Source of the DNA: Agarophyton chilense
Taxonomy: Eukaryota; Rhodophyta; Florideophyceae; Gracilariales; Gracilariaceae
Length of the DNA: 64,000 nucleotides
Assembly (NCBI GenBank): GCA_030374765.1
Contig: JARGXX010000001.1
Coordinates: 1,674,001-1,738,000, forward strand
Direction of reading: 5' to 3'
Shown here: piece after piece, positions 11,217 to 20,925 of the stretch
Layout: each line of letters starts with the position of its first letter
Position numbering within the stretch: position 1 is the stretch's first letter
The notes under the pieces: generated by a model
The model's input: only the letters and a program-made list of their open reading frames with translations
What the model was told of the DNA's origin: nothing
Databases searched by the model: none
Translations under genes and position numbers: made by a program

Positions 11217-13073
11217 CTACGGAAAGCCCGAGGAGGGACCCGCCCCACCGTTGGGATTCTGACCATGATGGTACGCCGAGGCGAAAGCCAACATCTGGCT
11301 CACATCCGTCATACCCGGGGGAATCGGAATGCCCGCGTTCACGAGGCCTTGTCGCACACTATCCGCTTGCGGAGTGACAAACGGCGCCTGCGCAAGGGTG
11401 TTCACACCCCACCCGGGGGGAGCAGATGGACCGCCACCGGATGCATTCGCCGCCGCAGCTGAGGTCGTTCCCACTGGTTGGAAGGGTGCAGATGGCTCCA
11501 CAGGGAGTACTCCACTAGGAGCTGGCATATCGTCATCCAACGCTGGATCGTCCAGGTCTACTGGAGGCTCGTACTCGTAATCTTCGGTATAAATGAACCC
11601 CGTCGGGTGTCCCACCTGCATCGGTCGAGGAGAGTCAATCAGCGCCCGTGCTTGCGCCGCGCTAATGCGAACCCCTTCGAAGGGATTGTAATAGACCCAG
11701 TTACCGGAGCCCGGATCGTACCGGCCAGGAGACTTGTCTCGCGCGGATCCTTCCCCTGCGGGCTGATTTTCCACTGGAACTCGATCCCATTGGGTGTTGT
11801 CGATCACGTCCAAGATTGGATACAGGTCCTGCACGTTGCTGACCGAACCCAACGCTGGGACAAGGTCGATCTGACGCATGATGGTCCGTAGCATCGGAGG
11901 AATATACCAGAAACGGAAATGGTCATGAGCATCCCAGAGGAGGTGCGCCGCTACGCGGGCTGCCCACTCGGCTGCAACAAGGGCCCAGTATCCCGAGTTC
12001 GGGTCGTGCATCAAACGAGACCCGATATAGTAGATGCATGGGGGCAGTTCAGCAAAGCACCCTCGGGGGACCTCGACCTTACTCCACCAAGCTGGAAGGG
12101 GCACGAATCGCCAAACCTTCGCCGTGTTACGGATACGCTCCAGTTCCACGTGAGGACACGGGACAAGGAACCCGAAACGGGAGCGCGAGCGGCGCTCGAA
12201 GCGCACGCGTCGATCGAACCCATACTGGGTAAACTGCCGTTGAAGGTACCTGAATTCAGGTCGAAGGATGGGACGACTCCATTGGAGCATATCTTCTCGG
12301 AGAGGAAAACCCGGTCCGCGGAACTTGGCTTCGGGAAAGGCTGCCAGGTTATCCCCGTAGGAGACCTCACCGTACGTGCGGTAATAGGCGACATCGAACC
12401 CGTACTCCGGGGGAACCAGATGGCCAAAGCGTGACCTCTCCAATCGCTGGTATGCCAGAGCCGCCATCGCTGCGCGCCCCTTGTCCAGGGACTCCCCGCG
12501 ACCGCGGTATAGATACTGAGGCTCTATGGCTACCCGCGCCCTCCAATCGGGAGAACGTACAACCTCGACAGGTAGGCCACCCGGCAATAAGCCGTCCTAC
12601 TCGTAGAAGTCGATGAGCTCATCGTCGCGAACCGCTGTCGGATGGAACCACGGAGCGCGGGAATATATCACCGGATCGGTAAGGGGACTCCACCTTCGAA
12701 AGGATTCGTTTGAGATCCAACCTCTGGAGTTTGCTACCAAGGGCATCGCATGAGCGGAGTTCCACGCCACCGCGTTAATGTCCAAATCCTCCTGAGGATG
12801 TCGGTTGCTCGCCGAGGCGGAAGGTTCGGTACCTGACGGAGCCGAATCAAAACCGGAGAATTATCCACCCTGCTGGGGAGCTTCTTTGTCCGCCGGCGCG
12901 GAGGCCGACGGCCCCGAGAGTGCGTTGATGACGTATGGGTTCATTCCCTTGAGAGGGCTGGTTGAGACTGCTGTTGCAAGAAGTTGCTTATCGCCGAAAG
13001 TCGGAGGAGTAGAAGAAAGTTGTACCGATGTGCCGGTTTTGTGGCGATCCTCAAAAGTGGTGAAGGACCCCAT
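11217..13073 (-). pseudogene. Antisense accessory gene of E1 (unknown function, two stops)
   Basis: This long frame runs opposite to gag-pol between the chromodomain and the polypurine tract. The frame is open from 13139; the first in-frame ATG is at 13073. It is continuous to TGA 11217 apart from TAA 12861-12863 and TAG 12597-12599, about 618 codons. The central part is rich in Trp, Tyr and Arg (AKVWRFVPLPAWWSKVEVPR; NVQDLYPILDVIDNTQWDRV). The C-terminal ~110 residues are Pro/Ala/Gly/Ser-rich. No signal peptide, membrane segment or known domain is seen. A homologous frame lies at the same place and antisense orientation in the second Gypsy element (43260-45345): I-(R/K)-N...WW...V-x-P-R and V-x-D-x4-L-D-x-V-x4-W align. 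Its promoter would have to lie in or beside the 3' LTR. The function is unknown. Confidence 0.75.
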
Positions 13074-13141
13074 TGGGAGAGAAGTATATATAGTGACCGG
13101 AAAGCGAGACACCCGCGGCTCGGAATGTTCTTCCTCGTCTT

Positions 13142-13154
13142 AAGGAGGGGGAGA
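13142..13154 (+). promoter_or_regulatory. Polypurine tract of E1
   Basis: AAGGAGGGGGAGA lies directly before the TGTAG start of the 3' LTR, the site and composition expected for the plus-strand primer. The minus-strand element has AAGGAGGGAGATA at the same place. Confidence 0.85.
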
Positions 13155-14076
13155 TGTAGAGAAACGCCCAGTTAGGGGATACTTGAAGATGCAACTCATA
13201 GAATGAGGGTTGAACCCTCCGAGGGTTATGACTATGATCCCCTCTAAGGTGTGCTGAGGTGGCACGGTTTTCTGGTTAGAGTTCGCCTATGAAGTGACAA
13301 TTCGGATGGCCCATGGTTGGATTGGCCCCGTGATACACGTGGCTTAATTTCGGCACCGATTTTCGGATATTTGTTAGAACGTTGGACTTTTGGGCCCTGA
13401 CAGTTGGATCTCCACGTGTATGGCCCTGAGCAGGTGTGCACTACTGTAATTAGTAGAGTTTAGTTAGCGGGCCCTACTTAGGGAGACGAGATCTGACCGT
13501 CCGAAGCTCAGAGTAAATGGGAACCAAGGTTGGTCTTCGATACCTTTAGAGTTTCTTCGTCGCCATCGTTTCGGCCTTAAAACCCGGAATGGGCTCTGGT
13601 TAGCAACGCCTGCGTAGGGAAACGACTCCACTTGGAGAGTGCCCACGTTTGGGTTCCGTGCAACCACCCCCTTGGGACCGCTCAGACGACCTGCGTGCAC
13701 GAGACCCCGTGGGGGTTATGCTTACTTGTTGCGTGCTTTTTGTGTTTCCTTTCGAGGACAGGTTTTCGCCCCTGTATTGGGTTTCTTTTGTTGTTTCGCC
13801 CCTTTTCTGGTTCTCGGTTCCGGTGCCTGTCAGTGCCCGACCCTCGCCCCATTTTTCCTCTTCGCCGGATTTTACCCCATTCTTTGAAATACCCATACCC
13901 ATTCCCGACCCAACGGTTCTACCCCTCACCTCCGTCGGTACTGCCGGAATCCCCCGTGGGAGTTACACCCCACACTACGGGTGGAACGGAGGGCTCTGTC
14001 TCTGAGTCTGCCTCCCCCAGGGAGCAAGGCTTCGAACACCTTGAGAGCACTTCCCGTCGCTGGGTTTTGCTCCACA
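13155..14076 (+). repeat. 3' LTR of E1
   Basis: This 922-bp copy of the 5' LTR has the same TGTAGAG start and CTCCACA end. It differs from the 5' copy by about 35 substitutions, a 7-bp insertion near 13447 and a 1-bp deletion. Confidence 0.93.
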
Positions 14077-15296
14077 ATGCTGACAGTCCTTACAGCAGCG
14101 CTCTATTCCCCGTGAGTCTTCACAACTATACACAAGTGTACATTAAAATATAAAATTTGCCCCTTAATTGTATAGGAACTCAGAAAAATACTGAAATACA
14201 CCTTTTCCGTCTATCGTACTTGAAATTTTCCTATAAAAATTCATATTTTATCGCAGATATCGTTTTCTTTGGATCTGGAGATCTTTTGACTCTCCATCTT
14301 CTTCTTAGCAGAAACTCACGCTGCTTTCTTCGTGACAATCGATCTCCTGTCGAGTGTAAAGAGGGCGGAAGTGAAAACATTTTCCTTCTGCTGCTCAAGC
14401 GTTCTTCCATCTAGCTTCAACAGGGTTTTTGTTTATAGTTCAGTCCAAAGAAGGAGTGCTCAAACCAGATATTATATATAATCATCTTTTATTTCTGGTG
14501 TATGTGATTTACATCTTCTTTACGCACATTGTTTAAATGATTGTTCTTAAGTTTCTTTTGCTCGGTTTTTCTTCAGATTCTTTGGGTTTACATCTTTATG
14601 ATATGAAGCAAAAAATGTAGCTTAACAAATGAATCTAAGTGTTGAATAGTTATATCTTAAACATTTGGCTGATGTTTTACAGCACTTATGTCCTGTTTAA
14701 AATTTTTTATTTTGAAGGTTATGCACAATCAGATCTCTTTGCAGCTGATGTTAGATAAATTTAGTGGAGGTATTTGCTGATCAACGGGCGGCTCACTTAT
14801 AGAATTCATGATAAATTGAGTTCTTGCAGGAATCTGGTTAAAATTGTATTTTTAAGATGATTCGACTGATGAAGTCGTAAAATTTCTATGCTAGAAGCTG
14901 CTGGTGCAGCCGTGACAGAAAGAAAAGTTGTAACGGTTGGTTTGGCCGACATCTGTATTTAGAATTAGAACAAATGAAGTGAGTAGCTGGCGCTGAACTT
15001 TTGATGTCTACCAAGGTAGAAAAGGAGACTTTTAAAACAAGCAAAGCGCGTGAACTCTATAAACGAGGGAGATGAGAAGACATGAATCAAAATTGGAGTA
15101 GCTTTGGCACTAAATATAGCACATGGTCTTGATTGGTGTAAAGGATTTGTCTTTCGCAGATAAAAGTGCCCAGTTTTGATTTTGCGCAGCCTCTTATCCG
15201 CAGCACTAAAAGATTTCGAGTTAAAAGTTTTGGAGACGGAATAGAGATGCCTGAATCCAAAAGTTTGCCTCTAAAATTCGTTTTAGAGGCACAGTA
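14077..15296. other. AT-rich intergenic stretch, nothing recognised
   Basis: After the LTR the base composition turns clearly AT-rich. The longest frame (14157-14414) has no domain and no support as a gene. Confidence 0.5.
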
Positions 15297-16322
15297 CAGT
15301 GACCAAAATTAGAATGGAACATCCCCGCAATTTTTATGTCTCTCGACTTCCCGGGGAGTGTTTCAATTGAGAGACGTTCGACATGGACAACCAATAAAAC
15401 AAGTATCAAAAGTTGTGCTATCTACTTTCAGCGCTACTTTTTCCACAAGAAAACAAGAAAAGGCGTGCAAAATTAGAATAGAATAAGTAACATTAATTCA
15501 TTTGTAGCATGCTAAAATACAACCTTAATAGCTCGAATTCTTTCCACTCCTTTCTAGCACTTGTAATCAACGCTTTTCCGTACTTTTCTGTAAATTATAC
15601 TTCAAACTTCGACCCAATTTTCCTCATTCTTCAACCATCAGGTTTTAATGCTTTCGACATCAGAAAACTGCCTCTCATTTGCGTAGAATGATGCACGAGA
15701 TCAAACCCCCCATACATTCTGAATAGGGTTCAAATCAGATCTACGTGCAAGCCACTCCATTACATCAATAGTTGTAGAACCAAATCACTCTTTCGTACAA
15801 TTAGAACGATAGAAAGCGGCATTGTCCTGCTGTAATACCCAACTTCCACTGTAGATTTTTGAAGATAGTGGTAGCAATTAGATCTCTAAATTGCTGCAGT
15901 ATTTCTTAAAATCTTGAGTTTCAACAAAATGAGCTAGCGTCAATTCTGGTACTTTATTGATCTTTATATATTTCATGTTTGGGGAAGATGATATTATCTG
16001 CTGCAACCGACGTGGAGTCCCAAGTAAGTTAAGTATATATTTTAGTTGAGATGCAGAATGCTGTTTTTTTGCTGCTTCGCGTAGAAGAAAACGATTCGCT
16101 TTTCTGGATAACTTACGATTGTTTTGGTTCTATTCTAATTTCGTGGTTTTGGTAACCGTTTTGTCTTAATATCTGTTAAGAAAAAGTCATTTGTTTTCAT
16201 TATGTGACCGTTTATTTAGGCCATAGTACTGTAGCTTATGGCATTGTTTGACAGGCGGAAGTCATAAAGGGACAGAGAAAATAGAAATAAACGGGGGTGT
16301 GCTATTCTAATTTCGGCCACTG
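15297..16322 (-). mobile_element. Decayed Tc1/mariner transposon
   Basis: Terminal inverted repeats start CAGTG(A/G)CC(A/G)AAATTAGAAT and match imperfectly for about 30 bp. The dinucleotide TA flanks both ends (15295-15296, 16323-16324), the Tc1/mariner target duplication. A second copy of AAATTAGAAT lies about 165-175 bp inside each end (about 15469 and 16132), giving the paired-site (IR/DR) layout known from some Tc1 elements. The minus strand of about 15690-15870 reads as transposase C-terminal DDE sequence, including WVLQQDNAAFYRS and WLARRSDLNPIQNVWG, broken by stops. The N-terminal half is not readable. At 1026 bp it is shorter than typical full-length Tc1 elements (1.3-1.7 kb). Confidence 0.85.
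15690..15870 (-). pseudogene. Tc1/mariner transposase remnant
   Basis: The reverse strand carries the second catalytic Asp in QQDNA and the SDLNPIQNVWG block just before the third catalytic residue of the DDE domain. Two in-frame stops lie within 60 codons. The rest of the transposase is too decayed to place. It is inside the TIR element 15297-16322. Confidence 0.8.
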
Positions 16323-16324
16323 TA

Positions 16325-17339
16325 GTTACGCTCTTTCTGTGTCACTCGGTTGTGGATATTTGAAGGTAACTCAAACATACAAACTAACAAACAATCAAAT
16401 GCCCCACTTATCATTTCTGACTCGGTGTGAGCCAAAGAGATGAGAGACTAACCTCCTCACAGTGAGCAGGAGCCAGGACATCGGGACTATACTTCGAATA
16501 TCACACAGTCGTTGCCGCTAACCATCCGCGACGCCTATCTTCCACCCCCTCGTGCATCCATTCTGTGTGCAAACTGCGTTTCCTCTCAAACAAACACTGC
16601 CTTCGCTCGTGAAGATGACTACAGACTTGGCAGCACAAATTAGTCTCGCCTCTCCTAATCTGAAGACAAGAACTGAGAACACCAGTTTTAGGACGAATCT
16701 GTTAGGCTCAGCACTGATGCGGTCAGTGAGAAACTCTGGTTTTATTTAACTATTCAATTGTTAGAAGTAAACAGCAGTTCAGCTTTGATGTACAGAATCC
16801 CTGCTAAATTTAAGTAATCGCGCTCCAGGGCGCCGTACCACTGCACAAAATTATTCCACTCCGAAACATGGGGGTAGGTTTTTTCGAGAACGCTTTTTCA
16901 TTCCGCTGTCCTCCATGGAGTCATAATCACGGAAGGCTATGTTGTCCGTCTTGCGCTACGGTTTCACCATCTCCGACGCAGGAATGTTTGCAGCCTTCGT
17001 TCGGCGGCAGGAGTCCGTGATGCAATTGTGTTCTTGTGAAGCGGGTGACACGATTTCTCATTCCCACGTTGATCACATACGGCTCTAAAAACTAAAACGC
17101 AATGAAGATCCGGGCGCCTCTCACTATGCTTGGAACTCTAGATCTCGTAAGTGTCGGCCATGTAAAAAATGGACATTATCTTCAAAGGCTACTATATCTC
17201 CGTTCAAGACACGGTTGGGAACACTTCTCTGTGCAACACCAAGTGGGCTATTGAATGAAACTTCTCATGCCAAAATCTTCGATCCGAACGATTCCCATTC
17301 TTAAACCTATTGCAGTACACGAGGTGACAACTCATAAGA
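16325..17339. other. Intergenic, nothing recognised
   Basis: No frame above 65 codons and no recognisable repeat or RNA gene. The right part should contain the 3' untranslated region of the minus-strand gene that follows. Confidence 0.5.
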
Positions 17340-20066
17340 TCATCTTCCGAAGCAGCTGGAAAACAGTTTTGCTAAAAAGCCCTTCTTTTTTTGTCTAACC
17401 TGACCGTTCTCACCACCATTGGGTGGTAACTCGTTAGAAGCCCCATTCGCTTTGTTATTGCTCAGATGGGCTTCTTTCTTTTCAACACGAGTGTTTCTGT
17501 TTTGAGAATCACCAGAATTTACCGCATCATTTGGGTTGGAATGCTTCCCTATCGCATCCGCAACGATCGTAGCGGTTGGGGGCGATGGCTTTCTTTTCTG
17601 ATTTGGAACCAATACTGCTGAAGAATCACGGCCTGGTTTCGGTTTTGGTGATCTAGGATTGCTGCGGTGAGAAGGCGGACTGTCTCTCTTATTATCACTC
17701 CGAACTGGTGCAACTCTGACTTTACCGCTCTTGGTCCGACGAGCAATCCCATGTTCTTTTTCCGACCTAGTCTGGACCTTTCTCTTCTTTCTCGCGCGAT
17801 GAACATAGAATCCAGCCTCTGCTGCTTCCAGGGCCTTTTCTTTCTCCATTTCAATAGCAGATGGTGATTTGATTCCCGGTAATTTCTTCGCCAACATTTG
17901 GGCATCGCGTGACACTTCAAGATCACTGTCCTCTACCAACCTGGATACAGTCTCCAGGAAATCTGGATACTCTTTCCATATGGGAGCAACTTGGTCGAGA
18001 AACTGCGTCAGTCTCAGCCTCACGTTGGGTACGACGTCCATACACATAGAAAGAATTTCGTCTTTGAATAACTGCGTGAACAGGCGAGCTGAAAACATTT
18101 CCCTAGCGCATTTTGCGGCTTCAATGTATGCGAGACGTGTCCAATACACTTTTCCTCGAGCCCACTCATTGCGAAAGTGCTTCAGAATATGGTTTCGTCT
18201 TCGGACATCTGGAATATATCTGACTGTGTATATCAGAGCCTGCATGGCCGACTTACGAACTGAATATGTGCTCTCACGTGCCATTTGGAACAAGAGTGGA
18301 GCCACATGCTCACATAGCATATCCTGTGGAATGAGGCTAACAGATTTTTGAAGTTCTTCAGCTAGTAGCTTTTGCGTGCGCCACGAGTCGAACGACATCA
18401 TCTCCAGGGAAGTAAACATTGGTTTGAGACGTCGTATTTCTTCATGGGAAGGGTCGGAAGGAACGCTATTTGTCACTTCATTTTTCTGGCCGGGAACACT
18501 GTTCGTTCTACCAACCTTTCCAGAATTCGATGCTCTCATTTGAGCTGCTGCTTTGTTGTGGTTGAAATTTTGACCCGGCGAGAGGAGAATAAGCAATTCT
18601 GAGAAATGGGCTAGCACCTTCATACGAACATCTGCGTTTTCATCCATAAAGAGAGAGTTGATAGCTCGGATCACATCACTATGCAAGGGTCCATGCGCCA
18701 GTTTCTTAGCGATTTCGTGAATACCGGCGGCGAGCGTAGCTCGTGTGTCCACGTCGGTGTCGTCCGCAAGTCCAGGGATAATACCATTGAGTTGTTCCAG
18801 TTTCTCAGCAGCGCAAACAGTAACAACAGCAGGCATGTTGAAGGCGCACCAATGTCGAACTGTCGGTCCGTTGCAAGTAACCATCTGTCGCAAAGTGTTT
18901 AAAATCATTCCCCATGATTCCTTCTCACGGTTGATAAGTTGAGAAACAGAGCACAAAAAATAGCCATAAACTTCTGAGAAGATTTCAAGCATGAGATAGG
19001 TGTCATCATCGACGTCCCTCAAATCAGAGGCTGCAACACGTACCGCTGCCCGACATTGGTCTAAGAATACAGGCTTGAGGAGCGCTTCGTATGAGGGGGA
19101 GGCGCCCTCCTTGTCACAATGAGCCTGAGCAGATTTGGCCAATGATCGCATAGCAGCCGCACGAACGCTCGAATCCTTGTCGTCGGACATGAGCATCTTG
19201 AGAAGGGGCCAGATTCGTTTCTCGGCAGTTGAAATGGGTAAATAGGAAGCAATATCGCCGATACTGTGGGCCACAAGAGAGCGGACAGTTGGGTCTGAGT
19301 CTTGGGCCAGATTCAGAACGGTGTCTTCAAAAATGGTTTGTAATTCCTGGCACGTAAGTGCATTGTTGAAGGAGCCGATGACTCGCGCAGCGAGTCTTCG
19401 ATCATGGGCTCTGGTTGAAAGCGCTCTGTCAATTGTGTCGGGAGATACAAGTTTGAGAACATCAAAACGATGCAACTGTGGTAGAACCATTGAAACCAGT
19501 TCTGCACAGGCATCAAAGAGCTGGGCTGAATCAGTCTTCGAGGCCAGAGCAAGAGATGCCCACGCGATGTGTTTCGCAATGTGTTGGGGCACAGTCCTAC
19601 TAACAACGAAGAACAGTGCTTCAGTGGCCGCATTTTGTGTATCAAGACTCCAGAATAATGAGTCGGTACAGATGCGTGGTACCATAATGTTGATGCATTC
19701 ATTGGGACAATGCTCGAGAAATTGAGGGAACTGAAACAACACAGAGAGTCGTTCTAACTCGTTTCCGTCAATGAGAACGAGCGTGGCGTTCGGGACACTG
19801 GCAAGGATCTCGTCATTGAGAAGGACGACTTCATTGCCTTCGTCCAGCTGCTTTGTACCATATTGGCCCGGGCCAGCTTTTTCAATGCTGGTGGGGACAT
19901 AGTCGTATATGCTTTGAGGTCGAGGTGGTGGGGGTTCAGTTGCGAGCAATGATTTGTAGACGACCTGATATTTGCTTTGGCGCTCGTGGAGTTGGTGTTT
20001 GTCGAAATGTTGAGGGACTGGATTTTGGTCCATGAAGGACTCGAAGTCAGGGGGGGTTTGGGTCAT
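17340..20066 (-). CDS. HEAT-repeat phosphatase regulatory subunit, PPP4R1-like
   Basis: The 908-residue protein starts at ATG 20066; the frame is open a few codons further, but only with a TTG. Residues about 100-640 are a solenoid of HEAT repeats with the spacing and wording of the PP2A-A/PPP4R1 family, for example DSDPTVRSLVAHSIGDIASY and DKDSSVRAAAMRSLAKSAQA. Such proteins scaffold the catalytic subunit of PP2A or PP4 and select substrates. The total length is close to that of PPP4R1 (about 950) and well above the ~590 of canonical PP2A-A, and it has a long acidic/polar insert near the middle. The last ~170 residues are basic, Ser/Pro-rich and probably disordered, with KKRKVQ-type nuclear-signal candidates. 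No intron is seen. It is divergent from the next gene. Which phosphatase it serves is inferred. Confidence 0.75.
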   Translation of the reverse strand: MTQTPPDFESFMDQNPVPQHFDKHQLHERQSKYQVVYKSLLATEPPPPRPQSIYDYVPTSIEKAGPGQYGTKQLDEGNEVVLLNDEILASVPNATLVLIDGNELERLSVLFQFPQFLEHCPNECINIMVPRICTDSLFWSLDTQNAATEALFFVVSRTVPQHIAKHIAWASLALASKTDSAQLFDACAELVSMVLPQLHRFDVLKLVSPDTIDRALSTRAHDRRLAARVIGSFNNALTCQELQTIFEDTVLNLAQDSDPTVRSLVAHSIGDIASYLPISTAEKRIWPLLKMLMSDDKDSSVRAAAMRSLAKSAQAHCDKEGASPSYEALLKPVFLDQCRAAVRVAASDLRDVDDDTYLMLEIFSEVYGYFLCSVSQLINREKESWGMILNTLRQMVTCNGPTVRHWCAFNMPAVVTVCAAEKLEQLNGIIPGLADDTDVDTRATLAAGIHEIAKKLAHGPLHSDVIRAINSLFMDENADVRMKVLAHFSELLILLSPGQNFNHNKAAAQMRASNSGKVGRTNSVPGQKNEVTNSVPSDPSHEEIRRLKPMFTSLEMMSFDSWRTQKLLAEELQKSVSLIPQDMLCEHVAPLLFQMARESTYSVRKSAMQALIYTVRYIPDVRRRNHILKHFRNEWARGKVYWTRLAYIEAAKCAREMFSARLFTQLFKDEILSMCMDVVPNVRLRLTQFLDQVAPIWKEYPDFLETVSRLVEDSDLEVSRDAQMLAKKLPGIKSPSAIEMEKEKALEAAEAGFYVHRARKKRKVQTRSEKEHGIARRTKSGKVRVAPVRSDNKRDSPPSHRSNPRSPKPKPGRDSSAVLVPNQKRKPSPPTATIVADAIGKHSNPNDAVNSGDSQNRNTRVEKKEAHLSNNKANGASNELPPNGGENGQVRQKKKGFLAKLFSSCFGR

Positions 20067-20200
20067 GATTAGGATGAAGCTCAAGGCAGCGAACGTGCAC
20101 GCTGCAGGTGGATGAGAAGGGTGTGAGAAGGCTACGGTGAGCGCAGTTACAGTGGGGCAGCGTTCAGCGGAGCCAGAGGGCGGATAGGGGGCTGGACGGA

Positions 20201-20234
20201 GGAGGGGGGAAGGGGAAGGGGAAGGGAGAGAGGG
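20201..20234 (+). other. G-quadruplex-forming purine tract in divergent promoter
   Basis: Runs of GGGGGG, GGGG, GGGG and GGG are separated by AA between the divergent PPP4R1-like gene and the membrane-protein gene. This satisfies the usual four-run G4 pattern. Whether it forms in the cell is unknown. Confidence 0.6.
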
Positions 20235-20925
20235 CCAAAGGGGAGAAAATGAAAGTTGGTAAGTTGGGGGGAATATAGGTGGGAAAGCGGGCAGCGGATG
20301 GGGTGTGGTTTTTTGATGGGCGGGGGGAGGGGGGCAGGATGAGGCGCGGGAGCGGCTGTACCTGTAAAGCAGGGACGGAGCGAGCGCGCAAACGAAGGGC
20401 GGTGATCAGAATGGCGACGCAAGGCAGCAAAGGCGTGTCAGCGCGTGCACGCGCGTGGCAGGCAATTGCATTGTTTGCCGCGCGCTCGCTCGCACGCGCT
20501 CGCTGTGCTGGCCGTCCAGCGTGCACACGCGTGCGGCGGAGCGGCTGTCTAATAACTTCACGTTGCTGCGCCGCCCGGCTTGTCGACATGCTTCACCTCA
20601 GTCCCCCCCATCCCATCCCATCCCTTCCCTGCGCTTCCTCCTCACGCACTCACCTACACGGCGCTTCCAAACCAACGTCCCGAAATGTGCAGAATATTGT
20701 CAATTGGCAGACACCAACTTGCCCGTCTCAACAGCCACCAAAATGAACTGCAAACGCATCTTTTCGCACACACAGTCTTTCTCAACTGTGCGTTTGTGTT
20801 TCACCATCGGTACTGTCAGTTGTGCACGCTGCCCACACCACTCCTTCAAAGCATCTGATACTTCTTCCGCCTATCCACCACTCTTTCTTCTCTTCTCCCG
20901 TTCATTCGTTCAGCACACACACATT

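Larger units (their letters stand above)
2748..14076 (+). mobile_element. Ty3/Gypsy chromovirus LTR retrotransposon E1 (defective)
   Basis: Two direct repeats of 916 and 922 bp (TGTAG...CCACA) bound an 11.3-kb element. In order it holds a primer-binding site, gag with a zinc knuckle, aspartic protease, RT, RNase H, integrase, a chromodomain, an antisense gene, a polypurine tract and the 3' LTR. RT before RNase H and integrase, plus the C-terminal chromodomain, identifies a Ty3/Gypsy chromovirus. gag and pol are broken by several stop codons and an RT deletion, so it cannot move alone. By eye the LTRs differ at roughly 35 positions plus one 7-bp and one 1-bp indel (about 4%), so the insertion is not recent. 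No matching 5-bp target duplication is visible: CGTAA lies upstream and ATGCT downstream. Confidence 0.93.

Noticed and set aside
11329..12434. Plus-strand frames of 83-171 codons inside 11329-12434
   Set aside because: They lie opposite the antisense accessory gene, in the shadow of its codon bias, and show none of the motifs shared with the second element.
19313..19725. Frames of 129 and 134 codons within the PPP4R1-like gene
   Set aside because: Alternative-frame shadows of a long, well-supported HEAT-repeat gene.
20455..20925. N-terminal extension of the membrane-protein frame back to 20455
   Set aside because: The first codon there is not ATG and the extension would bury the signal peptide; ATG 20926 fits a secreted N terminus.
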